DNA from: Phialocephala subalpina
Lineage: Eukaryota > Ascomycota > Leotiomycetes > Helotiales > Mollisiaceae
Length of the DNA: 24,650 bases
Reading direction: 5' to 3'
Assembly (NCBI GenBank): GCA_900073065.1
Contig: FJOG01000004.1
Location: 207,791-232,440, forward strand
This document shows, piece by piece, positions 10,243-18,743 of this stretch; position 1 is the stretch's first letter, and each line of letters begins with the position of its first letter. A program made the position numbers and the translations under genes. Under the pieces are notes generated by a model. That model ran no database searches and was not told the DNA's origin. It saw only the letters and a list, made by a program, of their open reading frames with translations.

Positions 10243-12175
10243 ATGTCGTTCATCTTATTTGACAGCATATTAAGGGTACTGCCCGCAATAATTGCAGCCT
10301 GGCTGCTTGGTTTGATCGCGCTCGCCATTTATCGCCTCCATTTCAGCCCCCTTGCCCGCTTTCCAGGACCGAAACTCGCTGCACTCACATGGTGGTACGA
10401 GGCATACTACGAAATCCTGCGCAATGGCCACTATTATCGTGAGATTGATAGAATGCATGACATTTATGGTACAATTGAGATCCTCAGATCGAGACAGAAT
10501 CTCGCTGATAACTTGTTCGTACCATAGGCCCTATTGTCCGCGTGGCTCCGGATGAGCTACATATCAGGGACAGCAAGTTCTTCGACAACGTTTACATGAA
10601 CCCCAAGGTGAACAAACATGGGTGGGACAAGAGGTTCGGTGCCGAGAGTTCCACTTTTACTACCGTCGAGAGTGCTCTCCATCGGCATCGTCGTGCTGCT
10701 TTGAGCCCAATGTCAGTCCGAGCCGAAACTCAATCTCAACCACGTTGCCGGACTCCAGTGAGATTAATTTGTTCAATAGGTTCTCAAAACGAGCTATACT
10801 GAGTTTCGAATCCGTTATTCGTCGCCATGTTGAACGACTATCCCAAAGAATCGCTGAGTTCAGCCCGAACAAAAAACCTCTGGTCGTCACCGACGCCTTT
10901 CCGGCACTCCTTGGTGATATTATCATGGAGTACTCTTTCGGATTCTCGTATAGTCAGCTTGAGTCTCCTAATTTTTCATCGTTTCATGAGGCTTTCATGG
11001 CAATTGGCTCTTCGGGACATATTACAGCTCAATTCCCATGGTTTCTCTCGGTCAGTCCACTGTCTGAATATTGACAGAAACACGAGACTGACGCTGGGCA
11101 GCTAATGAACTCGATCCCTGATGCTATCGTTGAGAAAATGCAACCAGCACTAGCAAGCTTGCTGCGCATGAAGAGAGTTAGTCATCATGACCTTCCCATT
11201 TCCCTCATTAATTAAATACCCCACTAGGACCAATGGGACCTTGTGGCTCTCACAATCAAAGGCGGCGCAGAGCAAGCCGAGAAAGCAGCCCACCGCACCA
11301 TCTTCCACGAGATCCTACAAAGTAGTCTGCCTGCTTGGGATAAAACACAACAACGTCTTGCAGACGAAGCACAAACCGTCGTCGGCGCCGGGGTTGAGAC
11401 GACCTCATTCGCGCTCTCCGTAGGAGTTTTTCACATCACCAATACACCTCACATCTACGCACGACTACACCAAGAACTCGTGACAGCATTCCCGGATAAA
11501 GCGACAATCCCCTCTCTGCAAGAGCTGGAACGACTCCCGTACTTGAAAGCTTGCATCCAAGAATCGCTTCGCTTGTCATATGGACTGTCGGCCAGGAATC
11601 CCCGCATGCACGAGAAGGAACTGAGGTATGGAGAATGGGTTATTCCCCAAGGAACCGTGGTTGGGATGTCGATTGTCGATGTGCATCATGACGAGGAGAT
11701 CTTTCCAGAGTCCGAAAGGTTTCTGCCGGAGAGGTGGTTGAATGACCCTCGAGCAAATGATGGGGTGTCGCTGGAACACTTTTTGGTGTCGTTTGGAAGG
11801 GGGCCGAGGTCTTGCTTGGGTATTAAGTGGGTTGTCCTTTTCTTATTACTTGCAGTATCTCCTTTTCCACCGCTCCATATATTTCCGGTCTACAGCCACT
11901 CTGTTTTGGAATTTGTGCTGGTGAGCCTGAGTCCACAACGATGAAGGAAGGAGAGAGAGACGAAATAGAAAAGAGCAAAAAGCTAACTCGTCTTCCTTGA
12001 TAGCTTGGCGTGGGCAGAGCTATACCTAGTCATGGGAATGCTATTTCGCAGATACCACTTCACATTGTATGATACGGATGTCAGCGATGTAAAGCTAGAG
12101 CATGATTTCTTCATCCCAAATGTCAAGTTGGGGAGCTTGGGCGTCAGAGTTTTGGTTGAGCAAGTAGATGATTGA
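10243..12175 (+). CDS. Cytochrome P450 (P450-1), six exons
   Basis: Exons: 10243-10468, 10528-10711, 10780-11050, 11102-11176, 11228-11826, 12004-12175; 508 residues, the normal length for a fungal microsomal P450. The ATG at 10243 places a hydrophobic anchor ([18 protein letters not shown]) before the proline-rich hinge [10 protein letters not shown]. The I-helix oxygen-binding motif reads GAGVETTS, the ExxR motif is ESLR, and the heme loop is [10 protein letters not shown] with Cys448 as the iron ligand. The last intron is 177 bp, longer than the others, with a CTAAC branch site at 11983-11987; splicing restores [13 protein letters not shown]. The FPGPKLAA...WYEAYYEI N terminus resembles trichodiene-oxygenase-like P450s of secondary metabolism; substrate unknown. 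It belongs with divergent MT1 and is related to P450-2. Confidence 0.92.
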
Positions 12176-12525
12176 TTCTGGCGAATGAGTTGAATGGTTG
12201 AAGCGATGTCATGATCCATAGCATGGTCGACGTGTCTACGATGATGATGGACGGTGGGCAGAGGGTTGGCCGGAATCATAATAATACATTCATGGATATA
12301 GCTAGGTCGAATTGGCATCAAATCATGGTCCCTGAATTTTAGTAATATGTGCTGAAATATAGGGTAGTGGTTGCTAAACTATCATGGCCTCAATCCCTGA
12401 AATGCAAAATACAGCGCCACATCTTCACTTATGTACCCAGACCTCACGAGAGCGGCATCCTCACGATACATCTCATGCCGCAATACAAAAAAATCAATGA
12501 ATCCCTCTAACAGCTTAATTTAAAC
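12176..12525. other. 3' region between convergent P450-1 and the gap gene
   Basis: 350 bp between two stop codons facing each other. No gene or repeat seen; terminators of both genes should lie here. Confidence 0.4.
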
Positions 12526-12995
12526 TCAGTCTTTCTTTTCAGCCGCTTCTGCCTTNNNNNNNNNNNNNNNNNNNNNNNNNNNNNNNNNNNNNNNNNNNNN
12601 NNNNNNNNNNNNNNNNNNNNNNNNNNNNNNNNNNNNNNNNNNNNNNNNNNNNNNNNNNNNNNNNNNNNNNNNNNNNNNNNNNNNNNNNNNNNNNNNNNNN
12701 NNNNNNNNNNNNNNNNNNNNNNNNNNNNNNNNNNNNNNNNNNNNNNNNNNNNNNNNNNNNNNNNNNNNNNNNNNNNNNNNNNNNNNNNNNNNNNNNNNNN
12801 NNNNNNNNNNNNNNNNNNNNNNNNNNNNNNNNNNNNNNNNNNNNNNNNNNNNNNNNNNNNNNNNNNNNNNNNNNNNNNNNNNNNNNNNNNNNNNNNNNNN
12901 NNNNNNNNNNNNNNNNNNNNNNNNNNNNNNNNNNNNNNNNNNNNNNNNNNNNNNNNNNNNNNNNNNNNNNNNNNNNNNNNNNNNNNNNNNNNNNN
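12526..12995 (-). CDS. C-terminal end of an unidentified gene hidden by the N gap
   Basis: Only the last nine codons are readable, KAEAAEKKD and a stop at 12526-12528; the rest is N from 12556. Upstream on the same strand the dehydrogenase stop is at 13014-13016, leaving at most about 470 bp (some 156 codons) if the N run has true length. That is close to the size of a catabolic type II 3-dehydroquinase, which the quinate route needs next, but nothing in the visible bases proves this. The gap length may be a placeholder, so a larger gene such as a quinate permease is also possible. The lysine/glutamate-rich tail itself is uninformative, and the frame choice is not certain. Confidence 0.3.
12556..12995. 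other. Assembly gap (440 N)
   Basis: An unbroken run of N. Its stated length may be estimated rather than measured. Confidence 0.98.
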
Positions 12996-13013
12996 AAACC
13001 GCAATCCAACCAC

Positions 13014-13937
13014 TCAAAAGTTAATCCCCGCACTGCTCTCCGCAGCCTCCAACAACACCTTCCACGCCCCCTCCCGATCTATCTTCTTACTCCACTTTTC
13101 CTCATCCACCGCCTTCCCTCCAGTCCACAACCTCCATTGCTCCTCAACCTGATACCCAATAACATGCGTTCCCTCCACCGTCTCCCACCCTTCCCTCTCC
13201 GCCAGCTTGATGATTCTCGTAAGGCGAGGTTTGAAACACATATCTAGCAGCACTCCTTTTTCCTTTCTCCCCAAAAACTCGGCTAAGCACTGGATGGAGA
13301 TTTTTTCGGGGAGTGTCTGGGGTTCGAGATCCGGGACGCAGGAGACGATGTAATAGGGAGTCTCCAAATCCCTCGCTTGCTCGATCGACTTGACGTGCAC
13401 AATTTCCGGGACCGGGTCCAGCCGTTTGGAGTCCTGGATCAAGGCATCGACTTCGACGTCGTCGCGGTTTAACACGTAGACTTTGGAGCAGGTGAGGTGG
13501 GAACTTAAGGCGTAGACGGCGGCGCGGCTGGCTCCTCCGGCTCCGACTATCAGGCCTGGTTTTCCTTCCACTCTTGCTCCCTTCTCGAGTAAACATCCCT
13601 TGATTCCCAGCCAGTCTGTGTTCGTGCCCCGCAACTTCCCTTCGTCGAGATATACGTTGTTACATGCGCCCAGCTGGATAGCTAGAGGATCAAGAGCGTC
13701 GAGATGCGGCATGACGGAGGCTTTGTATGGCATGGTGACGACTAATCCTTGTGTGGAGGGAAGACGAGCCAGGGTGAGGACGTCTTGGATGGTCGGGCAT
13801 TCGGTGGAGTGGAATGTCCAGGGCAAAGAGAGGGAGGAGGCGATGTGGTTGTGCATCGGGGGCGCGATTGAGTGCTTGACTCCTATGCCTACTAGGTGGA
13901 GGGTCTTGGGATCTGGTGAAGCTGAGGAGTTTGCCAT
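13014..13937 (-). CDS. qutB: Quinate/shikimate dehydrogenase, QutB-like
   Basis: Single exon, 307 residues. It carries the shikimate/quinate dehydrogenase fold: substrate loop HSIAPPMHN (residues 22-30), the catalytic lysine in MPYK (Lys72), the catalytic aspartate in GTNTDW (Asp108) and the glycine-rich dinucleotide loop VGAGGASRAA (131-140). The biosynthetic enzyme usually shows SLSP in the first motif and an NRT signature for NADP; here it is SIAP and NRD (157-159). An acid at that place favours NAD, as expected for catabolic quinate dehydrogenase. The reaction would be quinate to 3-dehydroquinate in the cytosol. The flanking QutA/QutR regulators support the catabolic role. The symbol rests on these features and context, not on a search. 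The C terminus SSAGINF ends 18 bp before the N gap. Confidence 0.85.
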   Translation of the reverse strand: MANSSASPDPKTLHLVGIGVKHSIAPPMHNHIASSLSLPWTFHSTECPTIQDVLTLARLPSTQGLVVTMPYKASVMPHLDALDPLAIQLGACNNVYLDEGKLRGTNTDWLGIKGCLLEKGARVEGKPGLIVGAGGASRAAVYALSSHLTCSKVYVLNRDDVEVDALIQDSKRLDPVPEIVHVKSIEQARDLETPYYIVSCVPDLEPQTLPEKISIQCLAEFLGRKEKGVLLDMCFKPRLTRIIKLAEREGWETVEGTHVIGYQVEEQWRLWTGGKAVDEEKWSKKIDREGAWKVLLEAAESSAGINF

Positions 13938-14401
13938 GTTGATGTATGATAAGGTTCAGATTCTTTGCCAGGAATTCGAATCGTGCTTTGAAAGAAACGT
14001 TGTGAAGTCAGTACGTATCCGTGAGATAACGATATGATGAGCTCGTGTTCTCAGCAAGTTATGAGATCACATGCTGAGCCGGAACGAGCCTAAATCAGCG
14101 GAACTGCTCTTTTCCGATAGCTTGTGCAAGGCGTCGACGAGGGAAATGTTGCCACTAGGGAAGATAATATTGGGGAGGACTCGAAAGATCTGCTCTAGTG
14201 ACATTCGGGGAGCTATTTGGGGTTGAGCTTTTCGTGCTGGGGACTGGTGGGCACCACCATGTGTCACCTGTCGGCCTCGCTTAGCCCCAGCAAATTGTTG
14301 ACTTCACTTCAAAGAATCTCACTAGCGTGGCACCAGATGGGGGATTCAGGTATCATTTGTGCTTCTTTGCCGATAGATACTTTTTTCGCAACTTGGTTTG
14401 G
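13938..14401. promoter_or_regulatory. Upstream region of the quinate dehydrogenase gene
   Basis: 464 bp between the dehydrogenase ATG and the stop of the maleylacetate reductase gene. I looked for the published QutA/QA-1F type 16-bp palindrome (GGRTAARYRYTTATCC) and saw no full match; only a half-like GATAAGG lies near 13949-13955. No gene seen. Confidence 0.35.
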
Positions 14402-15526
14402 TTACAGATCCGCCCTAGCCTCCTCACCAGCCCAAGCCCTCCTTATCAATTCCCGAATCGGATCCCTCTCCACCTCCCTCGGATTCTTATAAGGCTTTTC
14501 AACCGCAATATCCGCCGCGTTATCAATATCACTCTCCTTCATGCCAAAAGCCTTCAAGCTCCTCTCAACCTTCAACTTCGTCAACAACACATTCAAACCC
14601 CTCACAGCATCGCCTTCACTTCCTGGAAACACGTCTGCGAGTTTTTTCATCACTTCTGGGATTGCTGGAGCATTGTAGGAAAGTGCATGTGGGAGAATGA
14701 CGGTGTGGGTTTCAGCGTGTGGGAGGTTGAAGGATCCGCCAAGGGTGTGGCAGAGCTTGTGGTGGAGCGACATTCCGACTGCGCCGAGACAGGTGCCGCA
14801 AAGCCAGGCGCCGTAGAGGGCTGATGAACGTGCTGCTTGTGAAGATGGGTCGTCGATTAACTCAGGCAAGGAGGAGGCGAGAGCTTTGATTCCTTCGAGT
14901 GCTAGTAAATTAACGATTGGGTTTGTGTTTGGTGCGTACAATGCTTCGACTGGAGGCAATCAGTACCTGCTGATCTCTTTCGGAGTTTAGGGGATCATAC
15001 CTGCATGTGCAATTGCATTGACACCGCTGGTAGCACTCATTCCGACGGGAAGCGTCATAGTCAAATCAACATCGTAGATGACGGTCGTCGGAAGGATCTT
15101 TGGGTCTGATCTCGTGGTCTTTCGCCCATCTGCTGTCTCTCCAAGAATCGGGGTCATTTCGCTCCCAGCATATGTCGTTGGAATGCAGATGTGAGGAAGG
15201 CCGGTGCGAATACTGATAGCTTTTCCTAAACCAGTGGTGCTACCTCCTCCGATTGAGATGACTGAATCGGCCTTTGACAATTTTGCATATTCGAGTGCTC
15301 TCTCGGTGACATCAACTGGCGTGTGCATGGTCGCCTCACTGAAAAGCCCCGCAATTTTGCCATGCAGGATGCTTTCGAGGTCAGCAGCTTGGCGCAACTG
15401 TTGAGGCGTAGAGAGCAGAAGTGGACGTGACACAGTGAGCCGGGAGACTTCTTCGGGGAGTTTCTTGAGACTTCCGCTACCGAAGACCACTCGTGGGGTG
15501 TTGGCAGTATACTCGAAGGAGTCCAT
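14402..15526 (-). CDS. Maleylacetate reductase (iron-containing alcohol dehydrogenase fold), two exons
   Basis: Exons 15526-15001 and 14949-14402 (51-bp intron, donor GTATGA) give 357 residues, the normal size for the family. The N terminus TPRVVFGSGSLKKLPEEV, the NAD-binding loop SIGGGSTTGLGKAIS, the segment PTTYAGSEMTPILGET, and ATSGVNAIAHAVEALYAP restored by splicing all match maleylacetate reductases. Metal-ligand-type histidines occur in HHKLCHTLGGSFNLPHAETH. The enzyme reduces maleylacetate to 3-oxoadipate with NAD(P)H, the step after intradiol cleavage of hydroxyquinol in resorcinol, hydroquinone or 4-hydroxybenzoate-type catabolism. Canonical quinate breakdown goes through protocatechuate and does not need it, so its place between quinate dehydrogenase and QutA suggests a hydroxyquinol branch (inference). 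Confidence 0.9.
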
Positions 15527-15971
15527 CTTGTAAACCTAGAGCTGACGATAGCGGTTGGCGGGATCGAGGCAGGTGATAGAAGATTTCTATCCAAGATCGA
15601 TGATAGAGCTCAGCACTCTTGAGCGCTTTGGCATATAATTAAAATCTCAACCCGTGTTGACTATCCGTACTTCTTTTATCGATTAGATGTGGCACGACTC
15701 CCGAGAATTCGGGAAGCTTACCAGATGTTAGGCGGGAAAGTTCCTAGCCGCTACCCCGCAGTTCGGGATCGCGGGGAAAATCGGCTTCGACGCCCGAAAC
15801 GGTACAAAGGTACGTGTTTGGAACCCAAAGATCTTATTTACTATCAATTGAAAAATGATTGATAGTCAGTCTGAATGAAATCGCCAGTGAAGCCTAGATG
15901 CTCCATGAATTCGGGTTGATTCGCAGTCCTGCCTAGTCAGTTTGGACACTTCAAATGAACAGACAATGAAC
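15527..15971. promoter_or_regulatory. Upstream region of the maleylacetate reductase gene, with inverted repeats
   Basis: Two inverted repeats stand out: CCCGA-N4-TCGGG at 15700-15713 and CCCCGC-N11-GCGGGG at 15754-15776. Both hold CCG/CGG triplets in everted order, a layout some Zn2Cys6 regulators use. The AATTCGGG word in the first recurs near 15908-15915. Function is not shown. Confidence 0.4.
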
Positions 15972-18392
15972 TCACCAATCGGTTGGATCCAGTAGAGCCA
16001 AACTATTGAACAGTGTGTTGTCTTCAATTTCGTTCACCAAAGAGTCTGAAAAGGCTGCAAATTCAGAGCTTTGGGTACGCAAAGGCGATATAGCAGATCT
16101 GCCCGTGAAAGCAGTCGGCACATTTGGCAGGTTCTGTTGCTGTGCACCTCTAACTGTCATTGTATGTACTGTTTGGCTATGCTGCGAGCTCGAGTTGGAA
16201 TTGAAAGTATATGCTTCAGAACTTATGCCTACAGGTAGCTGGGATGGCCGAGATGCTGCCGCAGCTGGAGCCGTGAAGGTGTTTGCAGAGGGCAGTGCTG
16301 ATGAAAAGTGTTGGTATTTAGATGAGTATTGATCAAGTCCACTCCTATTTGCTTCGTCCGAACTCTGCCAGTATCTTCTAATATCTCCACGAAGCCGGCT
16401 GATTACGCTTTTTCCTTCGCCATCGTTCTGTTGTACTGCCTCCTCGTTTCCGACTGGAAGAGAGTGATCACAGAAGGACAGATATATATGGAAGATAGGA
16501 GGTATACCAGCCAGTCCAAACCTTTGAATTTGTTCTGCGACAAGGGTTGCCGTCTTACGAAGGGAGCCACTCGAGGTTTCCAGGATGGGATTCGTAGTGG
16601 CTGTCGCGAGGTCAGCCTGGTATCGGAGAAGTTCAGATACGGCTGCGCCAGCAAGGGCAAGATTAAGTAGCTGTGGTGGTTGCTGGCTAGTGGTAAGGAC
16701 CACTTCATCGTGGCAAAGCTGGCAATGCTGAGGTAGCCCTTCTTTCCAGGCGTCCAGACTTTGAAATATTGATGAAGCAAAACTTTCATGAGAATTGTTG
16801 CCAGGTAGGCACAAAAAGTCGTTGAGTATAGCAATCAAGTCTAAGAATTGGTGGAAAATGCTCAAAGCACGACCCGGACCTCTGCGATGGGTTAACAATG
16901 AAGGCTGGTCTTGACTGTCTCCATCAGTGCTCGCGCGCCAGGGCTCCCACTCTTCATTCCCGTCCATTTGAGGCAGGCCAATCATTCGCAAGTCCGATTG
17001 TTCGAGATGGGGCCGTCTGCCTAGCATGGCTGATATTAGAGTGTCCAAGACAAAGCATCCCATTGCTGTGCGTTTCTGACCATCATCGAGAGTGGAGGGA
17101 GAATTGCTCGCCGAGCCAGGCACCTTCTGAGGAATGAGCTGCAGGTCGATGGCAATGTACACTGCTTGACCAACAAGAACCCAAGCTGACGACCAAGACG
17201 TGGCGCCTATCTGAACAAGAGCGAGAAGGAGGAGTGACCGAACGTGGCCAAGCTCGTACAGTGCTGCGTGTAAGGGTATCATACTTTTTGCAAATGTGTA
17301 CAGAGTTTCGGACGAATGAGATGTTCGACCGCCTGCTTGGAGTTCTGCATTGCCGCATTGGCGCGAGGCGTATGCAAATACAGCCCAAAGAAAAGCGCGC
17401 TCTCCTGAGGTCACAGAATCACTCTGACTAGAAGAGCCATCCGCCATCAGATGCGCAGGTCGGAGGAGGTCGTGCTTCTGACATATCGGAAACCACGAAT
17501 GCGTGTTGGCGAAGTAGATCTCAAGGAGATGTGACCAATTGGGCAGACATCGGGGAACACATTTAGACCTGGCTATTGCAATAGACGAATGCATTGCATC
17601 AAGTGATGGTTGTGAAATGGCGTTTTCTGGGGCCGGCAGTGAGGTGCGTGCATTGATAGCATTGATAACTGGCTGTGATGAATTCGTTGTCTGAAATGTA
17701 GACTTCAAGCTGGCCATATCGGCCTCATGCTGCGGAATGATGAAAGAGTGCGGTGTTGGAAAAGAAGGGCCCCCAGTGTAGTTCCGCTGTTGCATTTTGG
17801 AAGCTGATTGGGCGAGCCTCTTATCCAGATGCTGGGTGAATGCGACGTCGTCCTCCATGGGTTCGGCAGCGGACAGCAACTGCTCCATCTGCTTGACCAC
17901 TCTGCTCTTTCGCCACACTTCGATCAGAGTCTGGGTAGACGTTAAGTCTAGCGGCGGTCCTGAGGCACCAATTGAAGCGTGTGGTCCACCCATTTCTGCT
18001 CCAAGAACAGCAGATACCGTGTCTTCGCTTCCTTCCACATGTCGAAAGATGAGGCCTAGCAGTATTTCCAATCCTCTGACGTATCCTGGCGGTAGTCCTC
18101 GTTTCTTCGTTGATGAGACATAGGTGCAAGAGCGATCGCCCTTCGAACACGGACGACAGACGGGCTGTTGACCATCACACCGATCTTTCCTAACTCGACA
18201 TTGATCGCAAGCTCTGGAAACTCTCATGCGTTGGCGTTTCTTTCCTCGATACTGGTCGTCATCCGGACCTTCAGACGCTTGAGTCGTCTCCATCGCATCG
18301 ATGCACGGTAGGCTTGCATGGAGATTTTGGGTGTGGGCTGGTAAACGGGCGATGTGGCCGATGTGAGCGAAGTAACGACGCAGACGCGGCAT
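15972..18392 (-). CDS. qutA: Zn2Cys6 transcription activator, QutA/QA-1F-like
   Basis: Uninterrupted frame of 806 residues from the ATG at 18392; an alternative start at residue 34 (METTQASEG, 18293) would give 773 and is equally plausible. The binuclear zinc cluster is complete: CX2CX6CX6CX2CX6C with Cys62, 65, 72, 79, 82 and 89 in RACDQCRVRKDRCDG and the following PVCRPC. Directly after it comes KKRGLPPGYVRGLEILLGLIF, a segment I associate with the quinate activator family. The middle homology region follows (FLWAVFAYASRQ, SLLLLALVQIGATSWSSAWVLVGQA). The C terminus is Ser/Thr/Gln-rich, then acidic and ends ALLDPTDW, like an activation tail. QutA switches on quinate genes when quinate is present and is held in check by QutR. 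It is divergent from the repressor gene, 351 bp apart. Confidence 0.85.
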   Translation of the reverse strand: MPRLRRYFAHIGHIARLPAHTQNLHASLPCIDAMETTQASEGPDDDQYRGKKRQRMRVSRACDQCRVRKDRCDGQQPVCRPCSKGDRSCTYVSSTKKRGLPPGYVRGLEILLGLIFRHVEGSEDTVSAVLGAEMGGPHASIGASGPPLDLTSTQTLIEVWRKSRVVKQMEQLLSAAEPMEDDVAFTQHLDKRLAQSASKMQQRNYTGGPSFPTPHSFIIPQHEADMASLKSTFQTTNSSQPVINAINARTSLPAPENAISQPSLDAMHSSIAIARSKCVPRCLPNWSHLLEIYFANTHSWFPICQKHDLLRPAHLMADGSSSQSDSVTSGERAFLWAVFAYASRQCGNAELQAGGRTSHSSETLYTFAKSMIPLHAALYELGHVRSLLLLALVQIGATSWSSAWVLVGQAVYIAIDLQLIPQKVPGSASNSPSTLDDGQKRTAMGCFVLDTLISAMLGRRPHLEQSDLRMIGLPQMDGNEEWEPWRASTDGDSQDQPSLLTHRRGPGRALSIFHQFLDLIAILNDFLCLPGNNSHESFASSIFQSLDAWKEGLPQHCQLCHDEVVLTTSQQPPQLLNLALAGAAVSELLRYQADLATATTNPILETSSGSLRKTATLVAEQIQRFGLAGIPPIFHIYLSFCDHSLPVGNEEAVQQNDGEGKSVISRLRGDIRRYWQSSDEANRSGLDQYSSKYQHFSSALPSANTFTAPAAAASRPSQLPVGISSEAYTFNSNSSSQHSQTVHTMTVRGAQQQNLPNVPTAFTGRSAISPLRTQSSEFAAFSDSLVNEIEDNTLFNSLALLDPTDW

Positions 18393-18743
18393 AACCGTGT
18401 GCTGACCTGGTCAACAACTCAGCAAATGAGAAGTCTTCAGTGAGTGCGCCACTGCGGGGAAAAGATCCTGGGGAGGCGGAAAAGACTTGTGCCGCCATCC
18501 ACGTGACAGCTGCGACGCCACTGCGACACTCGCGCATCTCTTTCCTGTGCAGCTGGCTAACTCGAGCTGGACATCTTTTGTATGAGAACTGAACTGAACT
18601 GAACTGAACTGAACTCAATCCAATCCCTCTTCCGGCCGTATGTCTCCGAAGGTCCATAGACCTCCAATCATGTTCTGTATAGAAGCACAGTGACAAAGCA
18701 CAGGCACCGAGAAAAAGCAACTTCGTCGTGCACGGCCGCCACG
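18393..18743. promoter_or_regulatory. Shared promoter between activator and repressor genes
   Basis: 351 bp separate the two divergent starts (counted from 18392 and 18744). The notable element is a (GAACT)6 microsatellite, listed separately. No full QutA palindrome was seen. Confidence 0.45.
18586..18615 (+). repeat. (GAACT)6 microsatellite in the activator/repressor promoter
   Basis: Six perfect tandem GAACT units. A change in copy number would alter spacing in the divergent promoter by 5 bp per unit, half a helical turn. Confidence 0.97.

Noticed and set aside
11827..11944. Read-through C terminus of P450-1 (a hydrophobic tail after CLGIK)
   Set aside because: This is the unspliced 177-bp intron; the GTGGGT donor, CTAAC branch site and TAG acceptor restore the usual CLGINLAWAEL continuation.
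12507..13033. Long minus-strand open frames across the N run
   Set aside because: They are produced by unknown bases; only the nine codons before the stop at 12526 are real sequence.
14067..14267. Minus-strand 66-codon open frame upstream of the quinate dehydrogenase
   Set aside because: No recognisable motif and located in the promoter region; most likely chance.
18586..18615. CRISPR-like or operator array
   Set aside because: It is a simple 5-bp tandem repeat without spacers; no CRISPR structure exists anywhere in the window.
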